Positions 1-8,544 of a stretch of 64,000 bases of DNA are shown here, piece after piece. Every line of letters starts with the position of its first letter. Within the stretch, counting starts at the first letter, position 1. The translations under genes were made by a program, and so were the position numbers. Location: assembly GCF_024623325.1 (NCBI RefSeq), contig NZ_JANJZD010000009.1, forward strand, positions 1 to 64,000, in the 5' to 3' direction. Under the pieces are notes generated by a model that did not search any database, was not told the DNA's origin, and saw only the letters and a list, made by a program, of their open reading frames with translations. This DNA is from Acetatifactor muris. Lineage in GTDB: Bacteria > Bacillota > Clostridia > Lachnospirales > Lachnospiraceae.

Positions 1-455
1 TTCTTTCCTCGGCAGGGGTAACGCGCCGATGAACTAACTGCCAACAGAAACTAAGGAGCGAAAGTACCGCTCCCAAGTTTCAGTAGGCAGTGGATTTCAT
101 CTCTGCTAAGGGCACCCCTTTGGTGCTCAAAGTGTCCGTTGGACACTTGAAAAGAGCCACCCACCCCTTCTCCGCCTGTCTTTCCGCTGGGTTTAGAAAA
201 AAGTGCCGCAGATTAGTTTTTGGCTTCAGTTGGCTGGAACTTTCACGAACCATACCGCTTAGTCCATATCTGCCCCAGGCCAGTGTAACCTGCGGAGAAA
301 CAGGCAGAGGAGGCCGGAGGCTCTTTCCGAAAGCGCTGAGGGGTGCCCTTAGCAGAGGTAAAATCCAGCCTCTACGCAGACTTAAGCGCGGTACTTTCGC
401 GCTTTAGTCGAAGTTGAGGCTTAGTTTACCGGCGCGTTACCCCGCCGAGGAAAGA
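1..455. repeat. 455-bp imperfect palindromic element
   Basis: The outer 35 bases (1-37) are nearly the exact reverse complement of 421-455. The pairing continues inward: 48-127 pairs with about 335-405, and 150-195 with about 285-328. A transcript or single strand could therefore fold along most of the element. Each arm also carries its own small hairpins. One at 55-73 has stem GGAGCG/CGCTCC around the loop AAAGTAC. Its partner in the other arm (about 385-407) keeps the loop but has stem AGCGCG/CGCGCT. 130-147 is another perfect hairpin. No transposase or convincing ORF is inside; the ORF at 90-407 has no recognisable product. It may be a non-autonomous mobile element or a structured RNA. The left edge coincides with the window start, so it could extend further. 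Confidence 0.75.
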
Positions 456-503
456 GCCTCCGGCCTCCTCTGCCGTCCCCTTGCTTTCACCCTGAACTGC
501 CGC

Positions 504-756
504 AGGAATCCTGGACTTTGGCAGCAGGACCCTGTAAAGCATTACAGGAATACCGGTCTTAGGCGGCAGGACCCTGTAAAACACTGCAGGAATCCCGGCC
601 CCTGGCGGCAGGACCCTGTAAAACACTGCAGGAATCCCGGCCCCTGGCGGCAGGACCCGGTAAAACATTGCAGGAATCCCGGCCCCTGGACGGCAGGACC
701 CGGTAAAGCATTGCAGAAATCCCGGCCCCTGGCGGCAGGACCCGGTAAGGCATTGC
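504..756. repeat. Six tandem 42-bp repeats
   Basis: Six head-to-tail units start at 504, 546, 588, 630, 672 and 715. All are 42 bp except the fifth, which is 43 bp. Consensus features are AGGAATCCCGGCCCCTGG and GCAGGACCCGGTAAAACATT. A decayed partial unit follows at 757-790. Since 42 is a multiple of three, the array stays open as a 14-residue peptide repeat in several frames on both strands. No ribosome site or known product supports coding. Neighbouring units are too similar, and lack unique spacers, to be a CRISPR. It is probably a variable-number intergenic repeat. Confidence 0.85.
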
Positions 757-878
757 AGCAGAACTCCTGTCGGCCGGCAGGGAATCCGGCGCTGGCCTCA
801 GGGCCCTTACAGGTCCTTGCGGGAGGCCGCTCCTTTGTGAAAATGAAACGCAAATTTAGTCCACCCCCTCATTTCTAT

Positions 879-907
879 TTGTTTTTTACCACAATAAAGT
901 TTATAAT
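879..907 (+). promoter_or_regulatory. Putative murC promoter
   Basis: TTGTTT at 879-884 and TATAAT at 902-907 are separated by 17 bases in an AT-rich stretch. A second TATAAT at 928-933 and a third at 955-960 lack good -35 partners. The following murC ribosome site (GAAGGAAG, 961-968) precedes ATG 978. Confidence 0.5.
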
Positions 908-977
908 AGAAACTGCAAAATAATTTCTATAATATAGTCCGTAACAGGATAAACTATAATGAAGGAAGTGCAAATAT

Positions 978-2357
978 ATGTATAAACTTGATTTTACCCA
1001 TCCGGTCTCTGTATATTTTGTAGGCATCGGCGGTGTCAGCATGTGCGGGCTCGCGGAACTGCTGGCTGACGCCGGTTTCCAGGTATCCGGCTCCGACCGC
1101 AGTCCCAGTGCTCTGACCGACATGCTGGAGTCAAAAGGGATTACCGTATTCTATGGACAACGCGCCGAAAATATTACTGATTCCATTGACTGTGTGGTCT
1201 TCACCAGCGCCATTCATCCCGATAATCCGGAATATATTGCCGCCCATGAGAAGAAGCTTCCCTGTCTTACAAGAGGTCAGCTTATGGGGCAGATTATGAA
1301 GAATTATCACACCCCAATCGCCGTCAGCGGTACCCATGGCAAGACCACCACAACCTCCATGGTCAGTGAAATCCTTCTGGCAGCGGATACGGATCCCACG
1401 CTCTCCATCGGCGGAATTCTGAAGGATATCGGCGGGAATATGCGCATAGGCAAATCCGGCTATTTTGTGACGGAGGCCTGTGAATACACTAACAGTTTCC
1501 TGGATTTTTCTCCTAAAATAGGAATTATTCTGAATATCGAGGAGGATCATCTGGACTTTTTCAAAGATCTGGCAGACATTCGTTCTTCTTTCCGAAAGTT
1601 TGCCGGGCTGCTGCCCGGGGACGGCTGTCTCATTGTCAATGGAACCATCGAGAATGTTCAGGAAATAACGGATAACCTGGCCTGTCGTGTCATCACTTTC
1701 GGCATGGATGCCAATTCCGATTATTATCCCACCGATATTCGTTACGACGAAGCCGGACATTCCGAATTTATTCTGCATGATTCAAGGGGCCGGGAGCGGA
1801 ATTTTGCACTGCAGGTCCCGGGCGAGCATAACATCAGCAATGCCATGGCTGCCATTGCTCTGGCCGACCTGCTTTCTATCGACAGCACCGTCACAGCCGA
1901 AGCACTCCGCCGTTACAGCGGCACAGACCGCCGTTTCGAATATAAGGGAACCATCGGCGGTGTCACTGTCATTGACGATTATGCCCATCATCCCACTGAA
2001 ATCACCATGACCCTCAGGGCTGCCGCAAATCATAAGCATAACAGGTTGTGGTGTGTGTTCCAGCCGCATACCTATTCCCGGACAAAAGCATTTCTGAAAG
2101 AATTTGCACAGGCGCTGACACTGGCGGATAAAGTGGTTCTGGCAGATATTTACGCGGCCAGAGAAACGGATACGCTGGGGATCAGCTCCGAAACCCTGCA
2201 GCATGAAATTCAGGCCCTGGGAAAAGAATGTTATTATTTTCCCACTTTTGATGAGATAGAAATTTTTCTTCTGGAAAATTGCATAAACGGTGATATGTTG
2301 ATAACCATGGGAGCGGGAGATGTGGTAAAAATCGGTGAAAGCCTGCTGGGGAAATAA
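978..2357 (+). CDS. murC: UDP-N-acetylmuramate--L-alanine ligase
   Basis: Cytoplasmic Mur ligase that uses ATP to add L-alanine to UDP-MurNAc, the first amino acid of the peptidoglycan stem peptide. The 459-residue length is normal for MurC. The N-terminal Rossmann motif GIGGVSMCGLAELL lies at about residues 16-29. The central ATP loop GTHGKTTTTSM starts near residue 118. DDYAHHPTEI near residue 332 is the characteristic C-terminal domain motif. ATG 978 follows a GGAAG ribosome site with good spacing. The stop codon abuts the first DnaA box of the downstream cluster, linking wall synthesis and replication genes physically. The gene is intact and the assignment is firm. Confidence 0.97.
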   Translation: MYKLDFTHPVSVYFVGIGGVSMCGLAELLADAGFQVSGSDRSPSALTDMLESKGITVFYGQRAENITDSIDCVVFTSAIHPDNPEYIAAHEKKLPCLTRGQLMGQIMKNYHTPIAVSGTHGKTTTTSMVSEILLAADTDPTLSIGGILKDIGGNMRIGKSGYFVTEACEYTNSFLDFSPKIGIILNIEEDHLDFFKDLADIRSSFRKFAGLLPGDGCLIVNGTIENVQEITDNLACRVITFGMDANSDYYPTDIRYDEAGHSEFILHDSRGRERNFALQVPGEHNISNAMAAIALADLLSIDSTVTAEALRRYSGTDRRFEYKGTIGGVTVIDDYAHHPTEITMTLRAAANHKHNRLWCVFQPHTYSRTKAFLKEFAQALTLADKVVLADIYAARETDTLGISSETLQHEIQALGKECYYFPTFDEIEIFLLENCINGDMLITMGAGDVVKIGESLLGK

Positions 2358-2482
2358 TTATCCACAATATCCACAGTCAGAACAGAGAACTGTCGCTTCT
2401 CTGACTGTGGATAAAGAGTTCTCCCCAATATCGGCAGACCATGCCTTTTCCAATATTATCCACAATATCCACAATATCCACA
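2358..2482. promoter_or_regulatory. Cluster of six DnaA boxes
   Basis: Perfect TTATCCACA 9-mers occur at 2358-2366 and 2456-2464 on the plus strand and at 2406-2414 on the minus strand. One-mismatch ATATCCACA copies abut them at 2367-2375, 2465-2473 and 2474-2482, giving tandem runs of two and three boxes. An 11-bp inverted repeat (CCACAGTCAGA at 2371-2381, TCTGACTGTGG at 2400-2410) frames the middle. The cluster lies between murC and a dnaD/dnaC-like primosome pair, so DnaA regulation of these genes or titration of DnaA is likely. dnaA and dnaN are not in the window, so an origin is less likely. Confidence 0.85.
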
Positions 2483-2525
2483 ATTTGGCTGCTTCTCTGA
2501 GAACTACTGTGAATTCAGCCAAATT
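2482..2525. other. Inverted repeat before the primosome operon
   Basis: AATTTGGCTG (2482-2491) and CAGCCAAATT (2516-2525) form a perfect 10-bp stem. No U-run follows, so it is more likely an operator or a leader structure than a terminator. It lies between the DnaA boxes and the likely promoter. Confidence 0.55.
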
Positions 2526-2550
2526 GACTATTTCTTTTTCAAAAACCTTA

Positions 2551-2559
2551 TGCTATACT
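2551..2559 (+). promoter_or_regulatory. Extended -10 promoter of the primosome operon
   Basis: TGCTATACT is a good extended -10 element (TGn plus TATACT at 2554-2559). No consensus -35 is found at 16-18 bp; TTGACT at 2524-2529 is 24 bp away. Placement about 85 bp before the dnaD-like gene and just after the DnaA boxes fits a DnaA-regulated promoter. Confidence 0.45.
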
Positions 2560-2643
2560 TTTTCTACTGCGCAGAATGGGTAATTCGGCAGGAGAAGCCG
2601 TCTGGCCCGTCGCCTGCGGAATTAAGACAGGGAGTGTGTGACA

Positions 2644-3765
2644 ATGCCTTTTTTGACAATATACAGGGATGAACAGGTAAATTCCACCGTTGTTCCCAAT
2701 CAGTTTATTGATGATTATATGAAGGATGCCAATGATGCCCAGCTGAAAGTATATCTGTATCTGCTTCGCATGATGAATGCACATCAGGCTACCAGTGTAT
2801 CCGATATTGCGGACAAGTTTAATCACACGGAAAAAGACGTCATCCGCGCCCTCAAATACTGGCAGAAGCTGCAGCTTCTGGATCTGGACTACGACAGCGG
2901 GAAAAACCTTACGGGAATTCATATCCGGGATCTGGATACCCCGGCAGAATCATATGCCGGACGCGGTACCGGCTCTGTATCTTCCTTTATTCCCGAACCT
3001 GTTCTGTCCGGTTCCGCAGGATTCCCGGACGAGAAGGACGGACCTCCCCAAAGCGCCGGGATACCTCCTGCCGCACCTGCTTCCGACGACAGAAGCACTT
3101 CCTATGAGAAGCCGTCTTATTCCGCCGATCAGCTTCGGGAGTTTAAGAGCCGTCAGGATACCGCACAGCTTCTGTTTATCGCGGAATCCTATATCGGAAA
3201 GCCTCTCACGCCCTCGGAAATCAAGACAATCCTTTATTTTACGGATGTTCTGCATTTTTCCGACGATCTGATTGATTATCTGCTTCAATACTGCGTGGAC
3301 AAAGGCAAAAAGGATTTTAAATACATAGAAAAGGTAGCCGTCAACTGGGCGGAAGAAGGAATCTCCACACCAAAGCAGGCCCGGAAAACTGCCTGCCGCT
3401 ATGATAAAAACATTTATACGATTATGCGCGGGCTGGGCAAGGATGGCTCTCCCACAGGCCGGGAACTGGAATATATCAATCGCTGGCTGAAGGAATACGG
3501 TTTTTCCACCGATATTATTCTGGAAGCCTGTGAGCGCACCGTCCTGGCCACGGACAAGCACCGCTTTGAATACGCTGACAGTATCTTATCCAGCTGGAAG
3601 CGTCAGAATGTACACCAGAAGTCGGATATACGCGGAATCGATGATTTATACCGACAGCGAAAGAAGCCTCAGTCTCCCTCAAAACAGACCAATAACCGTT
3701 TTAATCAGTTCCCCCAGAACAACTATGATTTCGATGTGCTGGAGCAGGAGCTTTTAAGCAATTAA
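2644..3765 (+). CDS. DnaD/DnaB-type replication initiation protein
   Basis: Primosome component expected to help load the replicative helicase at the origin or at stalled forks. Residues about 15-80 look like the N-terminal winged-helix region of DnaD-like proteins (LKVYLYLLRMM, then SVSDIADKFNHTEKDVIRAL). A proline/serine-rich linker follows. Residues about 250-330 match the C-terminal DnaD/DnaB_2 domain (IMRGLGKDGSPTGRELEYI and LEACERTVLATDKHRFEYAD). GGGAG at 2630-2634 sits 9 bases before ATG 2644, so ATG is preferred over GTG 2638. It is followed by a DnaC-type ATPase, the usual partner. A DnaA-box cluster lies directly upstream. Confidence 0.88.
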   Translation: MPFLTIYRDEQVNSTVVPNQFIDDYMKDANDAQLKVYLYLLRMMNAHQATSVSDIADKFNHTEKDVIRALKYWQKLQLLDLDYDSGKNLTGIHIRDLDTPAESYAGRGTGSVSSFIPEPVLSGSAGFPDEKDGPPQSAGIPPAAPASDDRSTSYEKPSYSADQLREFKSRQDTAQLLFIAESYIGKPLTPSEIKTILYFTDVLHFSDDLIDYLLQYCVDKGKKDFKYIEKVAVNWAEEGISTPKQARKTACRYDKNIYTIMRGLGKDGSPTGRELEYINRWLKEYGFSTDIILEACERTVLATDKHRFEYADSILSSWKRQNVHQKSDIRGIDDLYRQRKKPQSPSKQTNNRFNQFPQNNYDFDVLEQELLSN

Positions 3766-3848
3766 TTTTTATCGGCCAAAATCACCTGCAGTTACAGGAG
3801 CGAAGGTGGAAACATTATGGCACCTTATAATACAGAAGGAGAATCGCA

Positions 3849-4829
3849 GTGGCACTCAGTAATTCCCAGTATGAAGCAATCATAAAAGAATACGAGCGCA
3901 CCCGGTATTCCAACCATATTCTCACGGAAAACCGCCGTGAAGAAGTCTACAGGACAATTCCCGGCTTTCAGGAGCTGGCAGAATCCATAAGTTTTCTTTC
4001 CGTGGACAGCGCACGCCGTATGCTGGAAGGGGACGAGCTCGCACAGAAAAGTCTGCATGATAAATTGCAGGAAATTGTCTCCCGTCAGAGAAAGCTGCTG
4101 ACACAATATGGCTTTTCCGCAGATTATCTGAAACCTGTCTGCAATTGTGCTGACTGTGGTGATACCGGTTACATTATTCTGGACAATGGTACCAGAGAAA
4201 AATGCCATTGTTTCAGACAGCAGGAAATTCGGCTTCTCTATGCCCAGTCTCACATTCAGGATATGATTGAGAGGGAGAATTTCTCCACCCTTTCCTATCA
4301 GTACTACCAGGGTGATGATTTACGCCGTTTTGAAGCCGCCGTACAGTTGAGCAGGAAATTTGTACAGAATTTCAACGATGAATATGAAAACCTTTTCTTT
4401 TATGGTACCGTGGGTACAGGAAAAAGTTTTCTGTCAGGCTGTATCGCGGGAGAACTTCTGCAGCAGGGCCATTCCGTAATTTATTTCAGCGCTGCAGGCT
4501 TATTCGATATGCTGGCCCGTTATTCTTTTGACGCGAAGTCAAAAGAGCTGTTATATGATTTATGTGAAGATTTATATGGCTGCGATCTGCTGATCATTGA
4601 CGATCTGGGAACAGAGACCACCAACGGCTTTATTACTTCTCAGCTGTTCTCCTGTCTCAATGAACGTTATCTGCGCAGAAAAGCCACTTTGATTTCTACC
4701 AATTTAACGCTGGAAGAACTTCGGGATCGATATTCCGACAGAATCTTTTCCCGTATTACAAGTCATTTCGCGTTATGCAAGCTCACCGGAGCGGATATCA
4801 GAATACTGAAAAAAAGGCTGGCAAAATAG
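3849..4829 (+). CDS. DnaC/DnaI-type helicase loader ATPase
   Basis: AAA+ ATPase that would load the replicative helicase onto DNA. Walker A is GTVGTGKSF near residues 186-194 and Walker B is LLIIDDLGTE near 247-256. Arginine-rich sensor residues follow (DRYSDRIFSRI). A cysteine cluster, CNCADCGDTGY and CHCF, near residues 96-122 resembles the zinc-binding N-terminal segment of Firmicute DnaC-like loaders. GTG 3849 is preferred because AAGGAG at 3837-3841 is well spaced. The ATG at 3817 is in another frame. It forms a pair with the upstream dnaD-like gene. An IstB transposition helper is the alternative, but no transposase is nearby. Confidence 0.88.
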   Translation: MALSNSQYEAIIKEYERTRYSNHILTENRREEVYRTIPGFQELAESISFLSVDSARRMLEGDELAQKSLHDKLQEIVSRQRKLLTQYGFSADYLKPVCNCADCGDTGYIILDNGTREKCHCFRQQEIRLLYAQSHIQDMIERENFSTLSYQYYQGDDLRRFEAAVQLSRKFVQNFNDEYENLFFYGTVGTGKSFLSGCIAGELLQQGHSVIYFSAAGLFDMLARYSFDAKSKELLYDLCEDLYGCDLLIIDDLGTETTNGFITSQLFSCLNERYLRRKATLISTNLTLEELRDRYSDRIFSRITSHFALCKLTGADIRILKKRLAK

Positions 4830-4861
4830 CTTTACACAATTCTATGAAAGGATAAATACGT

Positions 4862-6055
4862 ATGGGAAACCGCGAAGAAAAAAGGAATCTGGAGACCATT
4901 CCCGTAGGCTCACTGGGAATCATAGCATTGGAGGGCTGCCGTCCTCTTGGTGAAAAAATTGATCAGTATCTGGTCAGATGGCGGGCAGAAAGGGAAAGCG
5001 AGCACAAGGATTCACTGGCTTTTTCCGGCTATCAGAGATGCTCTTATCTGTTAAAGACAAAAGTGCCCCGGTTCGGTTCCGGCGAAGCCAAAGGAATGAT
5101 TCTGGAATCGGTCCGCGGACACGATCTGTATCTGCTGGTCGACGTATGTAATCATTCTCTGACCTACAGGCTGTGCGGTCAGGAAAATCATATGTCTCCG
5201 GACGATCATTACCAGGATCTGAAACGAATTATCGCCGCTGTGGGGGGCAAGGCCCGGCGAATTACTGTGATCATGCCCTTTCTGTATGAAAGCCGTCAGC
5301 ACAAGAGAACCAACAGGGAATCTCTGGACTGTGCGCTGGCTCTGCAGGAGCTGGTTCAGATGGGTGTGGACAATATCATAACCTTTGACGCCCATGACCC
5401 CAGAGTACAGAATGCCATTCCGCTTCACGGCTTCGAGACGGTACAGCCCGCCTATCAGTTTATCAAGGGTCTGCTCCGGCATGTGAGAGATCTGAAGCTG
5501 GACGCCGATCATATGATGGTAATCAGTCCTGACGAAGGCGGCATGAGCCGTGCCATCTATATTGCAAATGTTCTTGGCCTGGATATGGGCATGTTCTATA
5601 AAAGGCGGGATTACACCAGAGTCGTAAACGGCCGCAATCCCATTATCGCCCATGAATTTCTGGGTACCAGCGTGGAAGGCAAGGATATGATTATCATCGA
5701 TGACATGATTTCCTCCGGCGACAGTGTGCTGGAAGTGGCCGCTGCGCTGAAGGAACGAAAAGCACACAAAATTTTTGTGTTTGCAACCTTTGGCCTGTTT
5801 ACCAGCGGATTCGATAAATTCGACAAAGCTTTCGAAACCGGGCTCATCGACAAAGTGCTGACCACCAATCTGATCTACCAGGCACCTGATCTCCTTCAGC
5901 GGGAATGGTATATCAATTGCGACATGAGCAAATATATTGCCTATATTATCGACACGCTGAACCACGATTCCTCCATCAGCGATCTGCTGAATCCAAATGA
6001 AAGGATTCAGAGCATCCTGACCAGATACAAAAACGGCACCCTGTACCCCGCATAA
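4862..6055 (+). CDS. prs: Ribose-phosphate pyrophosphokinase
   Basis: Makes PRPP from ribose 5-phosphate and ATP, feeding nucleotide, histidine, tryptophan and NAD synthesis. The catalytic loop appears in MPFLYESRQHKRTNRES, and DAHDPRVQNAIP follows. The PRPP-binding loop is IIDDMISSGDSVLE near residues 278-291. At 397 residues it is clearly longer than the roughly 315-residue canonical enzyme. The extra length is mainly an N-terminal extension (about 70 residues) and a C-terminal tail, a form I associate with Clostridia. AAAGGA precedes ATG 4862. It lies 32 bp after the helicase loader and is probably co-transcribed with it. PRPP users upp, nadE and hisC are also in this window. Confidence 0.93.
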   Translation: MGNREEKRNLETIPVGSLGIIALEGCRPLGEKIDQYLVRWRAERESEHKDSLAFSGYQRCSYLLKTKVPRFGSGEAKGMILESVRGHDLYLLVDVCNHSLTYRLCGQENHMSPDDHYQDLKRIIAAVGGKARRITVIMPFLYESRQHKRTNRESLDCALALQELVQMGVDNIITFDAHDPRVQNAIPLHGFETVQPAYQFIKGLLRHVRDLKLDADHMMVISPDEGGMSRAIYIANVLGLDMGMFYKRRDYTRVVNGRNPIIAHEFLGTSVEGKDMIIIDDMISSGDSVLEVAAALKERKAHKIFVFATFGLFTSGFDKFDKAFETGLIDKVLTTNLIYQAPDLLQREWYINCDMSKYIAYIIDTLNHDSSISDLLNPNERIQSILTRYKNGTLYPA

Positions 6056-6071
6056 CCAAAAGGAGTCTGAC

Positions 6072-6551
6072 ATGAACATTTCCAGAATTTACCGCAAACG
6101 ATTTATTCCGGCTGAATGTATTCTGTTAAAGGATGATATTATTGTCATGCAGGACGAAGAGGTCATTGTCACAAAGTGGACTACTCTGAATTCCAAAACC
6201 GCTTTTTCCCACGGCTGTTCCTGTTATTTTCTGGCTGACGGAATCAAACTGAGCAAGTTTTATCGCAGCGACAATACACTGCTGTACTGGTACTGCGATG
6301 TTGTGGAATATACTTTTGACCCGGATGGAACCACTCTGACTGTCACAGACCTCCTTGCAGATGTGGTTGTCCAGCCGGAGGGAACTGTGGAAGTGGTGGA
6401 TCTGGATGAACTGGCGGAAGCGCTGGACCGCGGTCTGATCACAAAAGAGCAGATGACCTCATGCCTGCGCAATCTGAATCATCTGCTCTCTCTGATATAT
6501 CGTGATAAATTTGACAGGCTGCAGTCACGTCTGAACAGCCTGGGACTGTGA
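6072..6551 (+). CDS. DUF402-domain protein
   Basis: A 159-residue cytoplasmic protein. LLYWYCDVVEYTF at about residue 75, then TVTDLLADVVVQPEG and VEVVDLDELAEALDRGLI, match the DUF402 fold. That family includes nucleoside tri/diphosphate hydrolases and FomD-like phosphohydrolases. The conserved acidic residues (DVV, TDLLAD, DLDE) fit metal-dependent phosphate chemistry, but the substrate is unknown. AAGGAG sits 8 bases before ATG 6072, and the gene starts 16 bp after prs. Co-transcription with prs hints at a nucleotide-related role; this is inference. Confidence 0.8.
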   Translation: MNISRIYRKRFIPAECILLKDDIIVMQDEEVIVTKWTTLNSKTAFSHGCSCYFLADGIKLSKFYRSDNTLLYWYCDVVEYTFDPDGTTLTVTDLLADVVVQPEGTVEVVDLDELAEALDRGLITKEQMTSCLRNLNHLLSLIYRDKFDRLQSRLNSLGL

Positions 6552-6558
6552 GCGTGCA

Positions 6559-6594
6559 GTCAACAACCCCGCTGCTTGCAGCGGGGTTGTTGAC
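6559..6594. terminator. Strong 17-bp hairpin without U-tract
   Basis: GTCAACAACCCCGCTGC (6559-6575) pairs perfectly with 6578-6594 across a tiny loop. It lies 8 bp after the plus-strand operon and 61 bp beyond the end of the minus-strand hydrolase gene. No T-run follows on either strand, so it may protect RNA ends or act as a weak bidirectional terminator. Confidence 0.6.
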
Positions 6595-6655
6595 CCTCGC
6601 GACATTTCGCCAAATGGATGCTGCGCGCATCCGCCTGGCTCATTGCCCGCGGAAA

Positions 6656-7834
6656 TCAGTAGAAAATATGGCCTCCGATGCTGATACCGCTCAGCCCTTC
6701 GATGGGCGTCCTGAAATAGACACAGTTTCCTACATTGCTGATACCTGACATGGCCTCTTCCGCCGCTCTGTAACAGTCGTTATTGGCAATGTCCGCAGCC
6801 AGCGCAAGGTCCAGCCGCCCGCTGGCTACCGGTGAAAACTGTCTGTTCTGATAGATAACTCCCAAGACGGTATCCGGATACTGGGAACTCAGCACGCGGT
6901 TGATAACCACGCTGCCCACTGCCACCTTTCCCTCGTAGGGCTCAGCGCCGGCTTCACAGTAAATCAGATTGGCCAGCAGCTTCTTATCCCCTTCCGCAAA
7001 GCTCACTTCCGAAATATCCCGCCATACGCCGTTGGCCGCTGCCTGGGACTTTGCTATTTCTTCTGCAAGCACCTGCTTCAGGTATTCCAGATCTTCCTCT
7101 TTTTCCTTAATCTGTGCTTCATAGGCCAATGCCTTCTTCTCCGCATCGGATATCTGATTTCCATATTTTGCGATGGAATTAGATGTCTGATTAATCATGC
7201 CGGAGACCTTGTCCCGCTCCTCCTGAGCCTGGGCCTGCAGAGCCTCCAGTTGAATCTTCTCTTCCTGAAGTCTTGCCTCGCTCTCCTCAATGAGGATTCT
7301 GTTCTCTTTGTAGGCTTCCAGCATTTTCTGATCGTATGCCACCATTTTTTCAATCCGATCCGCCATATTCAGCACTTCAGAAAAGCTGCCCGCCGACAGC
7401 AGAACCGTCAGATAGTTTTCCTCCGGCTGCTCATACATACAGCGCACAAGTATTACCATACTTTCATACTGCCACGCTTCCGTCGCTTTGGCCTCATCCA
7501 GAGCCGCCTGTGTGTCTGCGATTTCCTGTTCCTTTTCCCTGATCTGACTCTCCAGATTCTCCAGATTCTCCACCACCGAGGAAAGCTGCGAATTCAGATA
7601 ATTCAGTTCCTTTTCCAGCGTATCCCGCTTACCCTCCAGCTGGTCCAGATTATCCTGCGTTTTATTCAGTTCATCCTCAAGATCATCTTTTTCCCGCTGG
7701 GTCTTGTTGATTTTATCACGGGTCGCAGTTATAGCCGAAACCCATCCCGGACCGGCCACAGAATCCACCGCGCCGATCAGAAGTGCCACAGCGGCAAGCA
7801 CTGCCATCTTCTTCCAGATCTTCAACCCATACAC
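6656..7834 (-). CDS. Coiled-coil SleB-type cell wall hydrolase
   Basis: A 392-residue secreted or membrane-anchored peptidoglycan hydrolase. Residues about 8-35 form a hydrophobic signal sequence. About 36-270 is a long charged coiled coil (repeated KTQ, EKEQEI, EARLQEEK heptads) like the PcsB/NlpC-associated N-terminal domain. The C-terminal Hydrolase_2 (SleB-like) domain begins near residue 280. It has LIYCEAGAEPYEGKVAVGSV with the catalytic glutamate, and VINRVLSSQYP. The combination suggests a hydrolase controlled at the division site, as for FtsEX-PcsB; that is inference. Start GTG 7834 has a close GAAAGG ribosome site; ATG 7807 is an alternative but would lose the positive charges of the signal. 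Confidence 0.88.
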   Translation of the reverse strand: MYGLKIWKKMAVLAAVALLIGAVDSVAGPGWVSAITATRDKINKTQREKDDLEDELNKTQDNLDQLEGKRDTLEKELNYLNSQLSSVVENLENLESQIREKEQEIADTQAALDEAKATEAWQYESMVILVRCMYEQPEENYLTVLLSAGSFSEVLNMADRIEKMVAYDQKMLEAYKENRILIEESEARLQEEKIQLEALQAQAQEERDKVSGMINQTSNSIAKYGNQISDAEKKALAYEAQIKEKEEDLEYLKQVLAEEIAKSQAAANGVWRDISEVSFAEGDKKLLANLIYCEAGAEPYEGKVAVGSVVINRVLSSQYPDTVLGVIYQNRQFSPVASGRLDLALAADIANNDCYRAAEEAMSGISNVGNCVYFRTPIEGLSGISIGGHIFY

Positions 7835-7851
7835 CGCCTTTCACAGTGTAA

Positions 7852-8481
7852 TTATTTCGTTCCGAAAATGCGGTCACCCGCATCTCCCAGCCCCGGTACA
7901 ATATAGCCGTGGTCATTCAGCTTCTCATCCAGGGCCCCCACATATATATCCACATCCGGGTGCTCCTCCTGCATGGCTTCAATTCCCTCCGGCGCCGCAA
8001 TAATACACATAAAATGAATATTCCTGCAGCCTTTTTCCTTCAGCATCCGGATAGCCGCCACGGAAGAGCCTCCGGTAGCCAGCATGGGATCCACCACAAA
8101 TACCTCGCGCTCCGCACAGTCGGCCGGCAGTTTACAGTAATACTCCACTGGCTTTAATGTGTCGGGATCGCGGTAAAGTCCGATATGTCCCACTCTCGCG
8201 GCAGGAATCAGAGAAAGCATTCCATCTACCATACCCAGGCCTGCCCGCAGAATCGGAACAATAGCCATCTTCTTGCCCCGCAGTTCCTTAGCCATGGTTT
8301 TGCAGATAGGCGTCTCAATTTCCACGTCCTCCAGTTTCAAATCCCTGGTTGCCTCATAACAAATCAGCATGGCAATCTCGCCTATTGTCTGCCGAAAGTC
8401 CTTTGTTCCGGTCTCCTTTCTCCGGATGAGACCGATTTTGTGCTGAATCAGCGGGTGATCCATGATGACTACATTTGCCAT
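7852..8481 (-). CDS. upp: Uracil phosphoribosyltransferase
   Basis: Pyrimidine salvage enzyme converting uracil and PRPP to UMP. The 209-residue protein starts [15 protein letters not shown], typical for Upp, at ATG 8481, which follows an AGGAGG site. An in-frame start at 8514 would add 11 atypical residues. The PRPP loop [10 protein letters not shown] and the uracil-binding region [17 protein letters not shown] at the C terminus are present. It lies between rpiB and the wall hydrolase, part of the sua5-rpiB-upp order seen in Bacillus. Confidence 0.97.
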   Translation of the reverse strand: MANVVIMDHPLIQHKIGLIRRKETGTKDFRQTIGEIAMLICYEATRDLKLEDVEIETPICKTMAKELRGKKMAIVPILRAGLGMVDGMLSLIPAARVGHIGLYRDPDTLKPVEYYCKLPADCAEREVFVVDPMLATGGSSVAAIRMLKEKGCRNIHFMCIIAAPEGIEAMQEEHPDVDIYVGALDEKLNDHGYIVPGLGDAGDRIFGTK

Positions 8482-8544
8482 ATTTCTTTCCTCCTCATTT
8501 GAGTTCCGTAACAACCTTCCAAACGTATCCCTGTCGAAGAACTT

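Noticed and set aside
504..756. CRISPR array
   Set aside because: The units are contiguous 42-bp repeats without unique spacers, and there are no cas genes.
414..923. 169-codon ORF through the tandem repeats, and the opposing ORFs of the same stretch
   Set aside because: Repeat length divisible by three keeps several frames open on both strands. There is no ribosome site and no protein-like composition.
2358..2643. Chromosome origin oriC
   Set aside because: DnaA boxes are convincing, but dnaA, dnaN, recF and gyrase genes are absent and no AT-rich unwinding block is clear. Treated as a DnaA-box cluster.
3849..4829. IstB helper of an insertion sequence
   Set aside because: No IstA transposase or terminal repeats nearby. 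The dnaD-like neighbour and cysteine cluster favour a helicase loader.
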